64,000 nucleotides of DNA, from positions 28,702-92,701 of the forward strand of contig JANQQQ010000001.1 in NCBI GenBank assembly GCA_028284935.1, written 5' to 3'. Under the pieces are notes generated by a model that was not told the DNA's origin, did not search any database, and saw nothing but the letters and a program-made list of their open reading frames with translations. Made by a program: the position numbers and the translations under genes. Position 1 is the first letter of the stretch. The number at the start of each line of letters is the position of its first letter. Shown in pieces: positions 42,999 to 52,388 of this stretch. The DNA comes from Croceivirga sp. (GTDB lineage Bacteria; Bacteroidota; Bacteroidia; Flavobacteriales; Flavobacteriaceae).

Positions 42999-45623
42999 TT
43001 ATTGGAGTGAGGCCAAGCTCTTTTCCAACGTTTGAATTTTGGCCTCTGCATCTGCCGCCTTTTTGCGTTCAAGCTCTACCACTTTGGCAGGCGCATTGTT
43101 CACAAAACGTTCGTTGGAAAGTTTCTTGTGTACCGATTTCAGAAATCCACGTGTATACTCAAGTTCTTCATTGATTTTTTGAATTTCGGCCTCTATATCG
43201 ATGGCTTCCCCTATGGGGATAAAGTACTCATTGCTTTTGACCCGAAAACTTAACGCTCCATCCACAGTACTTCCTACCGTCTCGATTTCTTCAATATTGC
43301 CCAACTTCATAATGATGGCATCCAACCGTGCCGAAGTATCAGAAGTGGTCAGTTCCCTAAGTTGAAGCGTATCTTTATTCGGTATATTTTTTTCCTTCCG
43401 TATGGTTCGGATTCCCGAAATCACTCCAGTCGCGTATTCAAACTGTTCTATAATCTTCTCATCATATTCTTCCTTCCTTGGCCAATCCGCAACACAAAGG
43501 GCGTTTTTGACATCACGTTCCTTAATATGCTGCCAAACCTCCTCAGTCAAAAAGGGCATAAAGGGGTGTAATAACTTCAGGTTTTGTTCAAACAACTGAA
43601 TAACCGCATCTAAGGATTTCTTGTCAATAGGTTGTTGATAGGCCGGTTTTACAATTTCCAGCAACCATGAACAGAAATCATCCCATACCAATTTGTACAT
43701 GGCCATTAAGGCATCGGAGATGCGATATTTGCTAAAATGATCCTCGACCTCCGATAATACTTGCTGAAAACGTGCCGAATACCATTCCAATCCAATTTTA
43801 GCCGCTTGGGGCTGATCAAAGTCCGCTACCTCCCATCCTTTGACCAATCGAAAGGCATTCCAGATTTTATTTGCAAAATTGGCGCCTTGTTGGCAAAGGA
43901 CTTCATCAAATAACAAATCATTACCTGCCGCTGAACTCAACAAAAGTCCCACGCGAACACCATCGGCCCCAAAATCTTCAATCAACTTTAGGGCATCCGG
44001 GGAATTGCCCAATGATTTTGACATCTTTCGACGTTGCTTGTCACGAACCAAACCTGTTAGATATACATTTTCATAAGGTCGCTCACCCCTAAATTCATAA
44101 CCAGCGACAATCATGCGGGCTACCCAGAAAAACAAAATATCTGGAGCGGTGACCAAATCATTGGTAGGGTAATAATAGTTTACCTCAGGGTTTTCGGGTT
44201 CCAAAATACCACCAAAAACACTTATGGGCCATAACCAGGAGGAGAACCAAGTATCCAAAACATCAGAATCTTGTTGAAGATCGGATTGTTGGACTTCAGG
44301 ATTTTTAGATTGAGCAAGTTCCAAAGCTTGTTCCATGGTTTCTGCCACTACAAAATCATCCTGACCATCCCCATAGTAATAAGCCGGTATTTGCTGTCCC
44401 CACCATAGTTGTCGTGAAATATTCCAATCACGAATATTTTCCATCCAATGACGATAGGTATTTTTGAACTTCTCAGGAAATAGTTTGACCTCCTCGGTGT
44501 CTATAACGGCCTCCAAAGCAGGTTTGGCCAAGTCTTCCATTTTTAAGAACCACTGGTCAGACAACCTAGGTTCTATTATGGCCTTGGTCCGTTCCGAGGT
44601 ACCCACTTTATTGGTGTATTGCTCTGTTTTGACCAAAAATCCCTTTTCTTCAAGTTCTTTGGCAATTTCTTTTCGTACCAAAAAACGGTCTTTATTCTTG
44701 TAGTGCAGACCATAAGAGTTAAGGCTGGCATCATCATTAAAGATATCAATGATGTCCAGATGGTGTTTTTCTCCGAGATTCTTATCATTTTCGTCGTGGG
44801 CCGGGGTCACTTTTAAGCATCCCGTACCAAATTCAACATCCACATATTCATCTTCGATAATGGGTATTATGCGATTGCAAATGGGGACAATGGCCCTTTT
44901 GCCTTTTAAGTGTGCATATCGGTCATCATTGGGATTGATACAAATAGCCGTATCACCCAAAATGGTCTCTGGTCGAGTTGTGGCTATTGTTACCTTCTCA
45001 TCAGATCCTTCTATCTCATAGGCCAAATAATACAATAACCCTTGTTTTTCTTCATAGATTACTTCTTCATCCGAAAGGGTCGTTTTGGCTTCAGGATCCC
45101 AATTGACCATGCGATGTCCCCTATAAATCAGGCCTTTGTTGTACAAGTCCACAAAAACCTTGATGACTGAGGCTGACATATCGTCATCCATGGTAAATTT
45201 GGTTCGTTTCCAATCACAGGAAGCCCCTAATTTTCTAAGTTGCTGCAGAATTACGCCACCGTATTCATCTGTCCAGGCCCACGCATGCTTTAAGAACTCA
45301 TCACGGGTCAAATCCGATTTCGAAATACCTTCCTCCTTCAACTTGGCCACCACTTTAGCTTCCGTAGCAATGGAAGCATGGTCCATGCCCGGTACCCAGC
45401 AAGCATTTTTCCCCTCTAAGCGTGCCTTTCGAATCAAAACATCCTGTATGGTATTGTTAAGCATATGCCCCATATGAAGTACTCCGGTAACATTGGGTGG
45501 AGGAATGACAATGGTATAGGGTTCCCTATCGTCTACTGTTGAGGTAAAAAAATCGTTCTTTTCCCAATATTGGTACCAGCGCTCTTCTACCTTTTGGGGC
45601 TCATATTTGGATGGAATCTCCAT
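42999..45623 (-). CDS. valS: Valine--tRNA ligase
   Basis: An 874-residue class Ia synthetase. The HIGH motif is HMGH in [17 protein letters not shown] and the KMSKS motif is KMSKSLGNS. The editing domain [16 protein letters not shown] lies near residue 220 and the C-terminal coiled-coil arm ([19 protein letters not shown] onward) contacts tRNA. ATG 45623 ([17 protein letters not shown]) fits family N-termini; an in-frame ATG at 45665 would add 14 residues. A promoter lies at 45731-45760. Confidence 0.95.
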   Translation of the reverse strand: MEIPSKYEPQKVEERWYQYWEKNDFFTSTVDDREPYTIVIPPPNVTGVLHMGHMLNNTIQDVLIRKARLEGKNACWVPGMDHASIATEAKVVAKLKEEGISKSDLTRDEFLKHAWAWTDEYGGVILQQLRKLGASCDWKRTKFTMDDDMSASVIKVFVDLYNKGLIYRGHRMVNWDPEAKTTLSDEEVIYEEKQGLLYYLAYEIEGSDEKVTIATTRPETILGDTAICINPNDDRYAHLKGKRAIVPICNRIIPIIEDEYVDVEFGTGCLKVTPAHDENDKNLGEKHHLDIIDIFNDDASLNSYGLHYKNKDRFLVRKEIAKELEEKGFLVKTEQYTNKVGTSERTKAIIEPRLSDQWFLKMEDLAKPALEAVIDTEEVKLFPEKFKNTYRHWMENIRDWNISRQLWWGQQIPAYYYGDGQDDFVVAETMEQALELAQSKNPEVQQSDLQQDSDVLDTWFSSWLWPISVFGGILEPENPEVNYYYPTNDLVTAPDILFFWVARMIVAGYEFRGERPYENVYLTGLVRDKQRRKMSKSLGNSPDALKLIEDFGADGVRVGLLLSSAAGNDLLFDEVLCQQGANFANKIWNAFRLVKGWEVADFDQPQAAKIGLEWYSARFQQVLSEVEDHFSKYRISDALMAMYKLVWDDFCSWLLEIVKPAYQQPIDKKSLDAVIQLFEQNLKLLHPFMPFLTEEVWQHIKERDVKNALCVADWPRKEEYDEKIIEQFEYATGVISGIRTIRKEKNIPNKDTLQLRELTTSDTSARLDAIIMKLGNIEEIETVGSTVDGALSFRVKSNEYFIPIGEAIDIEAEIQKINEELEYTRGFLKSVHKKLSNERFVNNAPAKVVELERKKAADAEAKIQTLEKSLASLQ

Positions 45624-45730
45624 GCTGTGGTATGATTTTTGTCCGAAAAAGAATGGATTGGCCATTTTTGAAAGCTTAAGAATTGGATAAGGTTAAGCTT
45701 ACATGAATTACCAATCCATTGAATACGAAA

Positions 45731-45760
45731 CAAAAATAAGTAACGTTATAACATTACAAA
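45731..45760 (-). promoter_or_regulatory. valS promoter
   Basis: On the minus strand TTTG (45760-45757), 18 bases, then TATTTTTG (45738-45731) match the consensus. The transcript would have about 100 untranslated bases, containing an 8-base inverted repeat AAGCTTAA/TTAAGCTT (45672-45679 and 45693-45700) of unknown meaning. Its -33 element is half of a palindrome shared with the divergent DUF1573 promoter. Confidence 0.65.
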
Positions 45761-45766
45761 AGAATT

Positions 45767-45796
45767 TTGGAGGTAGGTTGAAATGGTCTACTTTTG
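45767..45796 (+). promoter_or_regulatory. DUF1573 gene promoter
   Basis: TTG (45767-45769), exactly 19 bases, then TACTTTTG (45789-45796) match the Bacteroidota consensus. The expected start is about 45801, 18 bases before the ATG. Confidence 0.75.
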
Positions 45797-45818
45797 AATA
45801 CACCCAAATACTAAAAAA

Positions 45819-46205
45819 ATGAAAAGAGGAATACTTTTATTGTTTGTAGGGCTATTGGCACTTGGACTAAATGCCCAAGAAAAGACTGCAAAAATTGAGT
45901 TTAAGAACGAAACCATTGACTATGGGGAAATTGCTAAAGGTAGTGATGGCGTTCGCGTTTTTGAGTTCACCAATATGGGGGAAGCTCCCTTGGTTATCAG
46001 TGATGTGAAGTCCAGCTGCGGCTGCACCATCCCTAAAAAACCAGATGCTCCCATTATGCCTGGTGAAACTGGAGAGATTCAGGTCAAATATGATACCAAT
46101 CGTGTGGGACCTATCCGCAAAGCCATTACGGTTACATCGAATGCTGAGACGCCCACAAAGGTGTTAAAAATAAAAGGAATGGTTAAAGCAGAAGGGGCCA
46201 AATAG
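45819..46205 (+). CDS. DUF1573 domain protein, exported
   Basis: A 128-residue protein with a signal peptide (MKRGILLLFVGLLALGLNAQ) and one DUF1573 domain. Typical marks are IDYGEIAKGSDGVRVFEFTN, DVKSSCGCTIPKKP with the CGC motif, MPGETGEIQVKYDTNRVGPI and a C-terminal strand. The fold is immunoglobulin-like (HYDIN/ASH type); function is unknown but it is abundant in Bacteroidota envelopes. It has its own strong promoter and a terminator, so it is expressed alone. Confidence 0.93.
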   Translation: MKRGILLLFVGLLALGLNAQEKTAKIEFKNETIDYGEIAKGSDGVRVFEFTNMGEAPLVISDVKSSCGCTIPKKPDAPIMPGETGEIQVKYDTNRVGPIRKAITVTSNAETPTKVLKIKGMVKAEGAK

Positions 46206-46229
46206 GTCGCTAACAAAAATTTTGACAAT

Positions 46230-46259
46230 AAGCCTTGACTTCACCGTCAGGGCTTTTTT
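46230..46259 (+). terminator. Terminator after the DUF1573 gene
   Basis: AAGCCTTGAC (46230-46239) pairs with GTCAGGGCTT (46246-46255) with one G-U pair, then a T run. The 3' arm contains the stop codon and last codons of the convergent aspartyl protease gene. Confidence 0.75.
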
Positions 46260-47602
46260 GCTTCAAATAGATCTTTAAGAACAAAAGAATATAAAATATC
46301 CCTATCATATCGCTCTATTAGTACTCGCACACGCTTGCCCTCTCGTTCATTGAGCATTTGAAGTATTTCCTGAAGCTTGTAATCGTGTATTCGTTTGCCA
46401 TTTACGGCCAATATCACATCACCTTCCTTTAATCCTGCCTCAGCCGCAGGGCTCCCCGCACGAATTCCTGATACAATAATCTCAGGGACCAAACTTAAAC
46501 GCGTTCTGTTTTGAAGCAAAATCTGTACGTTTCCAAAACCATCTTTTTTTTCCCCGACCTTTACTACGTTGTTTGAATTCACAATACTTTCAGAAATGTA
46601 GCGAACTCCATTATGTTGTAAATCAATACCCGCCAAATTATATTGAAAGGGGGTATTGAAATTTGAATTCTTAACCAGTGAAATTTTATTGTTGGGATAG
46701 TCAAAAACAATATTAAAACGCTTTAAAACCTCGCCGCCCACACTACCATTACGATTTCCTAAATCCCTGATGGCCTGGAAGGATGATTTGTAAGGAAAAG
46801 CAGCCTTTGCTTCATTAAATTTGAAACTTCCTATTCGCATACCTTTTAATTTCGTGCGCTTGCCAAATACACTTCCATTAAGACCTTGACCTAAAAAATC
46901 CTCGTAATGTTTTTCTGGGACTTCCAAACCTTTTGTTGCATCATGAAATAACCAGAGTGCATCGCTGCTTCCGGTATCCACTAAGAGCTTCACAGGAATT
47001 TCGGTATCGTCTTCCCTAGTTACCGCACCATCAACATAGGCCTTTTTACCTATAATGGCAAGAGGCAATATTTCCGATTTCTTTTTGGAATCTTTGTAAC
47101 TATAATTCTCAGGAGGGTACAGTTTCAGGTATTGCCTGGAATAATTTGCCTCTACCACAAAATCCTTAAAAACGTCATAGCCAATTATGCCGTGAATTGT
47201 CATTCCAAGAGAGGTTGAAAAATTCAAATCCTTATCCAGTACCACATAGAGCATCTGATTGAAAGAAACCGCATTCCCAATCTTAAACGTGTTCTTTGTG
47301 GATTTCAAGGCGTCAATAGGTTCCCCTTCCCCCAATCCACGTAGGGTAATTGATGAAACTTCATTAATCTGCACGGAATCCTGCATGGTAAGGTTGAACA
47401 ATATGGGGTTGCTGACCCCTGAATCCAAAATAAATTTCAATTTTGAACCATTGAGCTCCACTGGAACCACCATAATGTTATTGACTAAATCAAACCGAAC
47501 TTTTTCAAACTTTTTTTTATCTGAAATGTGGAAACGCTGGGCAAGACCCAATGACGAAAATGCCAAAGCAAATAAAAGAAGATATGACGCTTTTCCCTTC
47601 AA
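46247..47602 (-). CDS. Aspartyl protease (retropepsin-like) with PDZ domain, exported
   Basis: A 451-residue protein with a signal peptide after a TTG start. Two aspartyl protease motifs are present: LKFILDSGVSNPIL (Asp60-Ser-Gly) and VKLLVDTGSSDALWLF (Asp209-Thr-Gly). A duplicated, pepsin-like or tandem retropepsin arrangement on one chain is therefore likely. The C-terminal PDZ domain (about residues 370-445) includes SGIRAGSPAAEAGLKEGDVILAVNG. It probably works in the periplasm. It is alone, with its stop codon buried in the terminator of the DUF1573 gene. Confidence 0.9.
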   Translation of the reverse strand: MKGKASYLLLFALAFSSLGLAQRFHISDKKKFEKVRFDLVNNIMVVPVELNGSKLKFILDSGVSNPILFNLTMQDSVQINEVSSITLRGLGEGEPIDALKSTKNTFKIGNAVSFNQMLYVVLDKDLNFSTSLGMTIHGIIGYDVFKDFVVEANYSRQYLKLYPPENYSYKDSKKKSEILPLAIIGKKAYVDGAVTREDDTEIPVKLLVDTGSSDALWLFHDATKGLEVPEKHYEDFLGQGLNGSVFGKRTKLKGMRIGSFKFNEAKAAFPYKSSFQAIRDLGNRNGSVGGEVLKRFNIVFDYPNNKISLVKNSNFNTPFQYNLAGIDLQHNGVRYISESIVNSNNVVKVGEKKDGFGNVQILLQNRTRLSLVPEIIVSGIRAGSPAAEAGLKEGDVILAVNGKRIHDYKLQEILQMLNEREGKRVRVLIERYDRDILYSFVLKDLFEAKKP

Positions 47603-47751
47603 ACTGCTTATTTAGAATAGATTGCCTTCTTAAATATAAAAATTATTTTTTGGCGGTCATACTTGTTTAACATTCCCTTTTTAAAGTGTATTACCCTATT
47701 TTAGGTTGTTTTCCAAGGCTACTTTCACCATTTTTGCTAAAAATATTCTTC

Positions 47752-48951
47752 ATGCCAACAATTTCTTCGAAGGGACTACATATGCCTGCTTCCCCAATTA
47801 GAAAATTGGTGCCCTATGCCGAAGCCGCAAAAAAAAAGGGCATCAAGGTTATTCACTTAAATATTGGTCAGCCAGATATAAAGACGCCCAAAATCGCCTT
47901 GGATGCCGTTAAAAACTCCAATTTGGATGTTTTGGCCTATAGCAGAACCGAGGGTTCAGAAGAATACCGTGAAAAAATTTCAGGATATTACGCCCAACAT
48001 GGCATAAAGGTCACTCCCAATCAAATTATCGTTACCACTGGAGGATCGGAAGCCTTATCTTTTACAATGGGCGCCATTTTGGATCATGACGATGAAATCA
48101 TCATTCCGGAACCTTTTTACGCCAATTACAATGGTTTTGCAGAAGCCAATGGAGTAAAAGTAGTACCCATAGCATCATCCATTGAATCGAATTTTTCACT
48201 TCCACCAATTCCAGAATTTGAAAAAAAAATAACCTCACGAACCAAAGCCATCTTAATTTGCAACCCAGGGAATCCAACAGGCTACCTCTATACACACGAT
48301 GAAATACTGCAGCTTGTTGAATTGGTTAAAAAACACGACCTCTTCCTAGTTGCAGATGAAGTATACCGTGAGTTTGCCTATGATGACAATAGGCATTTTT
48401 CCGTACTTCAGGAGCCAGATATGGAGCCGTATGCCATTATGGTGGATTCGGTTTCCAAGAGATATAGCATGTGCGGGGCCCGTATTGGTTGTGTAGTTTC
48501 CAGAAACGATATGGTGATGGACGCGGTCCTCAAATTTGCCCAGGCACGGTTATCCCCGCCTACCCTTGCACAAATTGCGAGCGAAGCAGCATTGGATACA
48601 CCACAAGCCTATTTTGATGAAGTAAAGCAAGAATATGTTTCCAGAAGGGATTTATTGGTCTCGGAGTTAGGCAAAATTGAAGGAATCAAAATTGCCAGAC
48701 CCAGTGGGGCGTTTTATTGTGTTGCCGAACTCCCCATAGTTGATGCCGACCACTTTGCACAATGGTTGTTGGAACATTTCGAAATAGACGGGGAAACGGT
48801 AATGGTTGCCCCAGCAGGAGGGTTTTATGCCACACCTGGTCTTGGAAAAAATCAGATTCGAATCGCTTATGTACTTGAAAAAGGAGCACTCCAAAGAGCG
48901 GTTCATATTCTTGCGGAAGGATTGAAACACTATGTTGCCCTTGGAGATTAA
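47752..48951 (+). CDS. PLP-dependent aminotransferase, class I/II
   Basis: A 399-residue fold-type I aminotransferase. HLNIGQPDIKTP is the substrate-binding N-terminal segment, ICNPGNPTGYLYT the PLP-stacking Asn-Pro-x-Asn-Pro block, and VDSVSKRYSMCGARIGC carries the Schiff-base Lys. The Arg that binds the alpha-carboxylate lies in KNQIRIAYV. The amino-acid specificity (probably aspartate- or aromatic-type) is not decided by sequence alone. Its 3' end overlaps the murB start by 20 bases. Confidence 0.93.
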   Translation: MPTISSKGLHMPASPIRKLVPYAEAAKKKGIKVIHLNIGQPDIKTPKIALDAVKNSNLDVLAYSRTEGSEEYREKISGYYAQHGIKVTPNQIIVTTGGSEALSFTMGAILDHDDEIIIPEPFYANYNGFAEANGVKVVPIASSIESNFSLPPIPEFEKKITSRTKAILICNPGNPTGYLYTHDEILQLVELVKKHDLFLVADEVYREFAYDDNRHFSVLQEPDMEPYAIMVDSVSKRYSMCGARIGCVVSRNDMVMDAVLKFAQARLSPPTLAQIASEAALDTPQAYFDEVKQEYVSRRDLLVSELGKIEGIKIARPSGAFYCVAELPIVDADHFAQWLLEHFEIDGETVMVAPAGGFYATPGLGKNQIRIAYVLEKGALQRAVHILAEGLKHYVALGD

Positions 48952-49957
48952 AGAAAACTTTTCCTTAAAACCATACAATACTTTTGGTATTGATGTAAAG
49001 GCCAGGCATTTTGTTGAGGTTACCGGTCTCCTGCAGCTCCAGAAGCTACTGCAGCTTTCGGCATATCCGAAGAGATTAATTATCAGTGGTGGTAGTAACC
49101 TATTGTTGACCAAGGATATTGATGCCTTGGTCATGCACATCAATTTAAAGGGAATTCAGGTAGTCGAAGAAGACGACAAAGCCGTAATACTAAAAGTCAT
49201 GGCCGGTGAGAATTGGCACAATCTGGTACTTTGGACATTGGACCAAGGTTACGGCGGATTGGAAAATCTTTCTTTAATTCCAGGAAATACGGGAACCGCT
49301 CCCATCCAGAACATTGGTGCTTATGGTGTTGAATTAAAAGACGTTTTTTTGGATTGTGAGGCTATGAACATCAAAACCCAAGAATTGGAGGCGTTCAATA
49401 AAAAGGATTGTCAATTTGGGTATCGAGATTCCGTTTTTAAAAATGCGGCAAAGGGCAAATACATCATAACATCGGTAAAATTGCGCTTGACAAAAAAGAA
49501 TCATGCCTTGCACACTTTTTATGGTGCTATTGAGGATGAGTTAAAAGCAATGGGTATTGTCACACCCACCATAAAAGACATTTCCGATGCTGTAATTTCG
49601 ATTCGAAGTAAAAAGCTACCCAACCCGGAAGACATAGGAAATAGTGGAAGTTTTTTCAAAAACCCGGTTGTTTCAAGAAAGACTTTCGAAAAATTTCGAG
49701 AGAAACATCCCAATGCTCCGTTTTATGCCCTGGAGAATAAGGAATATAAAATTCCGGCTGGCTGGTTAATCGAACAATGTGGATTCAAAGGCAAGCGTTT
49801 TGGCGATGCAGGGGTTCATGAAAAACAGGCCTTGGTCCTTGTCAACCATGGAAGGGCCAAAGGAGTGGAAATTTTTGAATTGGCAGAAAAAATTCAGGAA
49901 ACCGTAACGCACACTTTTGGTATTCGCCTGATTCCTGAGGTAAATATTATAAGATAA
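48932..49957 (+). CDS. murB: UDP-N-acetylenolpyruvoylglucosamine reductase
   Basis: A 341-residue FAD enzyme that completes UDP-MurNAc. Family marks are FSLKPYNTFGID, IISGGSNLL, the flavin motif GGLENLSLIPGNTGTAPIQNIGAYG, GYRDSVFK, and NSGSFFKNPVV with the catalytic Ser. C-terminal GWLIEQCGFKGKRFGD and a Glu near PEVN are also conserved. It overlaps the aminotransferase gene by 20 bases, so coupled expression is likely. Confidence 0.95.
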   Translation: MLPLEIKENFSLKPYNTFGIDVKARHFVEVTGLLQLQKLLQLSAYPKRLIISGGSNLLLTKDIDALVMHINLKGIQVVEEDDKAVILKVMAGENWHNLVLWTLDQGYGGLENLSLIPGNTGTAPIQNIGAYGVELKDVFLDCEAMNIKTQELEAFNKKDCQFGYRDSVFKNAAKGKYIITSVKLRLTKKNHALHTFYGAIEDELKAMGIVTPTIKDISDAVISIRSKKLPNPEDIGNSGSFFKNPVVSRKTFEKFREKHPNAPFYALENKEYKIPAGWLIEQCGFKGKRFGDAGVHEKQALVLVNHGRAKGVEIFELAEKIQETVTHTFGIRLIPEVNIIR

Positions 49958-49988
49958 CCCCGGATTCATAGCTGAAAACCGGGGTTAT
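49954..49988 (+). terminator. Perfect hairpin after murB, without T tract
   Basis: ATAACCCCGG (49954-49963) pairs with CCGGGGTTAT (49979-49988), ten perfect pairs around 15 bases, beginning within the murB stop codon. No run of T follows, so it could be a factor-assisted terminator or an mRNA 3' stabiliser. Confidence 0.45.
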
Positions 49989-50025
49989 ACCAAACCAAAC
50001 TAACCAAACTTTTATATCGAGAATC

Positions 50026-50033
50026 TATCTTTG
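50026..50033 (+). promoter_or_regulatory. -7 element candidate for the sigma/anti-sigma operon
   Basis: TATCTTTG fits TAnnTTTG, 115 bases before the sigma factor ATG. No TTG lies at the usual distance upstream, which may mean a weak promoter or one read by an alternative sigma factor. Confidence 0.45.
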
Positions 50034-50148
50034 CTTTTGAAGCGCTACCGTTATAATCAATTTTATACTTTAGCGTTATTGGATATACGGAGGAAACCCT
50101 GGTTTGGATGTTGTCCTACATTTTTTATTCGGAATAATGTCCTAAAAA

Positions 50149-50712
50149 ATGAGTACGCTACTTGAAAAACATATCGTGGAACTATTGCAGGAAAGGGATG
50201 AAAAAGCCATTTCGCTGCTTTACGATAATTATGCAGACACCCTTTATGGGGTGGCATACAAAGTGGTGAAGGATGAGGATTTGGCGCAGGACATCATTCA
50301 AGAGAGCTTTGTCAAGATTTGGAAAAAATCGGACTCTTATGACCCTTCCAAGGCCAAATTGTTTACTTGGTTGTTCCGGATTACTCGAAATACGGCTATT
50401 GACAAGCTAAGAAGCATAAACACAAAAAGCGATAAGGAAATCCAAATCGACGTTTCTGACGTATATAATCTTGGTGAACAAAGCATTAGGCCAGAATTCA
50501 TAGATGTAAAAGAAAATCTGGATAAACTGGAGCCAAAATACCGGATTGTGCTAGAAGCCCTATTTTTTGAGGGCATGACCCAACAAGAAGCAAGTGATGA
50601 GCTTGATATTCCGTTGGGTACCATAAAATCCAGGTTAAAGATAGGGCTTCGTGAAATGCGAAAGATTTATGGTTCCCTTTTGCTGATGTTCCTTTTAAAT
50701 GTTTTGGTATGA
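50149..50712 (+). CDS. ECF-type RNA polymerase sigma factor (SigK-like)
   Basis: A 187-residue sigma-70 family protein with regions 2 and 4. Region 2 has DEDLAQDIIQESFVKIWKKSD and the -10 recognition helix near FTWLFRITRNTAIDKLR. Region 4 is LEALFFEGMTQQEASDELDIPLGTIKSRLKIGLREMR. A short C-terminal hydrophobic tail (LLLMFLLNVLV) is unusual. It overlaps the anti-sigma gene by four bases, so the pair is made together. The regulon is unknown. Confidence 0.93.
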   Translation: MSTLLEKHIVELLQERDEKAISLLYDNYADTLYGVAYKVVKDEDLAQDIIQESFVKIWKKSDSYDPSKAKLFTWLFRITRNTAIDKLRSINTKSDKEIQIDVSDVYNLGEQSIRPEFIDVKENLDKLEPKYRIVLEALFFEGMTQQEASDELDIPLGTIKSRLKIGLREMRKIYGSLLLMFLLNVLV

Positions 50713-51467
50713 AAGAAAAAATACGCATATTCTTGGATAGCGACTTGCTTGAAAAATATCTTTTGGGAGATACAACAATGGAAGAATCCCTTCGGGTGGA
50801 GCGATACATTGCCATGCATCCGGAAGTTCGAGATTCTTATAATGAACTTCAGGAAAACTTGGAGTCCTACGCAAAATTGCATGCGTTGAAAGCGCCAGAA
50901 GGCCTCAAAGACCGTATTCTTTGGAAAATCCGTCAGGAAAAGCGTAAGGGGAATTCGTTTTACAAGTATGCTGTAGCTGCGAGTATAGTCGCCGTACTTT
51001 TTGCTGGATCTTCCTATTTCTTCTACAATCAGAACAAAAATCTTCAGGAGAAAAATACCATCGTAAACAACAAGATCAAAAGTCTTGAAATGGATATGAA
51101 GGTTCAGTTGGAAGATTTAAGGAACCAATATATTGTACTCAACAATCCCAACACCAAAAAATTGAGGGTAAGCGGGAACAAAAAAGCCAAGGAGCTTAAA
51201 GCAGTGGCCTACATCAACCCGGTAAAAAAGCTTTCCTATATCAACGTCAGCCACTTGCCACAACTTCCGAAAGACCAGTGCTTCCAAATGTGGGCGGAGG
51301 TCAATGGAGAATTGGTCAATCTTGGGGTAATCAAAAAGTTCGAGAACAAAGAACAACTATTGGCATTGCCCTATTCAGATAAAGCCATTGGATACATTAC
51401 CATAGAGCCCAAAGGTGGCAATGAAACGCCAACCGTAAAAAATATTGTGGCAAACATTAACTATTGA
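50709..51467 (+). CDS. RskA-type anti-sigma factor
   Basis: A 252-residue protein. The N-terminal 75 residues form the sigma-binding domain (LEKYLLGDTTMEESLRVERYI, lacking the zinc-binding HxxxCxxC of ZAS anti-sigmas). A transmembrane helix (AVAASIVAVLFAGSSYFFY) sits near residue 90, followed by a coiled coil and a periplasmic RskA/anti-sigma-K domain (INVSHLPQLPKDQCFQMWAEV, GYITIEPKGG). It should hold the preceding sigma factor at the membrane until a signal releases it. Confidence 0.9.
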   Translation: MKEKIRIFLDSDLLEKYLLGDTTMEESLRVERYIAMHPEVRDSYNELQENLESYAKLHALKAPEGLKDRILWKIRQEKRKGNSFYKYAVAASIVAVLFAGSSYFFYNQNKNLQEKNTIVNNKIKSLEMDMKVQLEDLRNQYIVLNNPNTKKLRVSGNKKAKELKAVAYINPVKKLSYINVSHLPQLPKDQCFQMWAEVNGELVNLGVIKKFENKEQLLALPYSDKAIGYITIEPKGGNETPTVKNIVANINY

Positions 51468-51514
51468 TTGGCCTAAAGAACTCTTAATTAGAGAACTTTT
51501 ATCTGTTCGTTTTG

Positions 51515-51522
51515 TAAATTTG
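51515..51522 (+). promoter_or_regulatory. -7 element candidate before the small Cys protein
   Basis: TAAATTTG fits TAnnTTTG, 13 bases before the ATG at 51536. The -33 element is not clear. Confidence 0.4.
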
Positions 51523-51535
51523 CACAAAGTGTACA

Positions 51536-51742
51536 ATGAAGCTAGTATTACTTACTGTTGGGCTTTTAGCCCTTGCATTTGCTGGAATTGCAATTAAAAT
51601 CTGGTCAAAAAAGGATGGGAAATTTGCAGGTACCTGTGCCAGCCAAAATCCTTTTCTTAACAAAGAAGGGGAAGCTTGTGGCTTTTGTGGAAAACTTCCA
51701 GAAGAGCAAGAATGCAAAAAAGATACGGTTATACAAGCCTAA
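51536..51742 (+). CDS. Small single-helix membrane protein with four cysteines
   Basis: A 68-residue protein with one N-terminal hydrophobic helix (LVLLTVGLLALAFAGIAI) and a short tail carrying Cys34, Cys48, Cys51 and Cys60, including a CGFC motif. Orientation and function are not known. Similar small proteins are listed as membrane or secreted in Flavobacteriia. It lies between the anti-sigma gene and a second sigma gene on the same strand. Confidence 0.7.
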   Translation: MKLVLLTVGLLALAFAGIAIKIWSKKDGKFAGTCASQNPFLNKEGEACGFCGKLPEEQECKKDTVIQA

Positions 51743-51768
51743 CATAACTCTTCAAAGTCTCTCTTTGC

Positions 51769-52329
51769 TTGAATAAATCGGCCGACTTAAAAGATACCAT
51801 TGCCAAGGCTAAAAAGGGCAATCAAATTGCTTTTAGCCATCTTTTGGACCATTTTTGGAACGACGTTTACGGGTTTCAGCTGTTAAGAACCAAAAATGAA
51901 AATGATGCCGAGGATATATCCATACAAACATTTGCCAAAGCTTTTGACAAAATAAGCTCCTATAATGAATCTTACGAGTTTGGGACTTGGTTGATTACCA
52001 TATCCAAAAATCTACATGTAGATCTTATTCGAAAGCGTAAGCGAAACATTCTTGATGAAAGGGAAAGGGGAAAATCTGAAGAAATCAATTCCGTATTGGA
52101 CGAAACTCCTTCCATAGAAGACTCGCTGATTACTGAACAAAATCTGGCCTCCCTTCTTGCCGACATAAAAAAATTAAAACCCCATTACCAAAAGGTCATT
52201 AATCTGCGCTACTTTAATGAGATGAGCTATGCCGAAATTGCCAATTCACTTGAGGAACCTGTCAACAATGTTAAAGTAAAACTATTGCGGGCAAAGAAGT
52301 TATTGGCTGCTATCATTTCCGCTAGATAA
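51769..52329 (+). CDS. Second ECF-type RNA polymerase sigma factor
   Basis: A 186-residue sigma factor with a TTG start (51769). Region 2 shows ENDAEDISIQTFAKAFDKI and FGTWLITISKNLHVDLIRKRKR, and region 4 INLRYFNEMSYAEIANSLEEPVNNVKVKLLRAKKLL. No anti-sigma factor is next to it. It is followed by lipA. Two sigma factors within 2.2 kb on one strand is unusual. Which genes it controls cannot be inferred. Confidence 0.9.
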   Translation: MNKSADLKDTIAKAKKGNQIAFSHLLDHFWNDVYGFQLLRTKNENDAEDISIQTFAKAFDKISSYNESYEFGTWLITISKNLHVDLIRKRKRNILDERERGKSEEINSVLDETPSIEDSLITEQNLASLLADIKKLKPHYQKVINLRYFNEMSYAEIANSLEEPVNNVKVKLLRAKKLLAAIISAR

Positions 52330-52362
52330 ATTCAATAATAATACGCTAAAATTGCCATTTCG

Positions 52363-52370
52363 TATATTTG
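52363..52370 (+). promoter_or_regulatory. -7 element candidate for lipA
   Basis: TATATTTG fits TAnnTTTG, 18 bases before the lipA ATG. A TTG is only eight bases upstream, so the -33 element is not convincing. Confidence 0.4.
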
Positions 52371-52388
52371 TGGTTTCAAAAAATTGTT

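Noticed and set aside
45624..45760. T-box or riboswitch in the valS leader
   Set aside because: The 8-base inverted repeat (45672-45700) is the only structure; no T-box core sequence, specifier loop or terminator was seen, and T-boxes are not typical of Bacteroidota.
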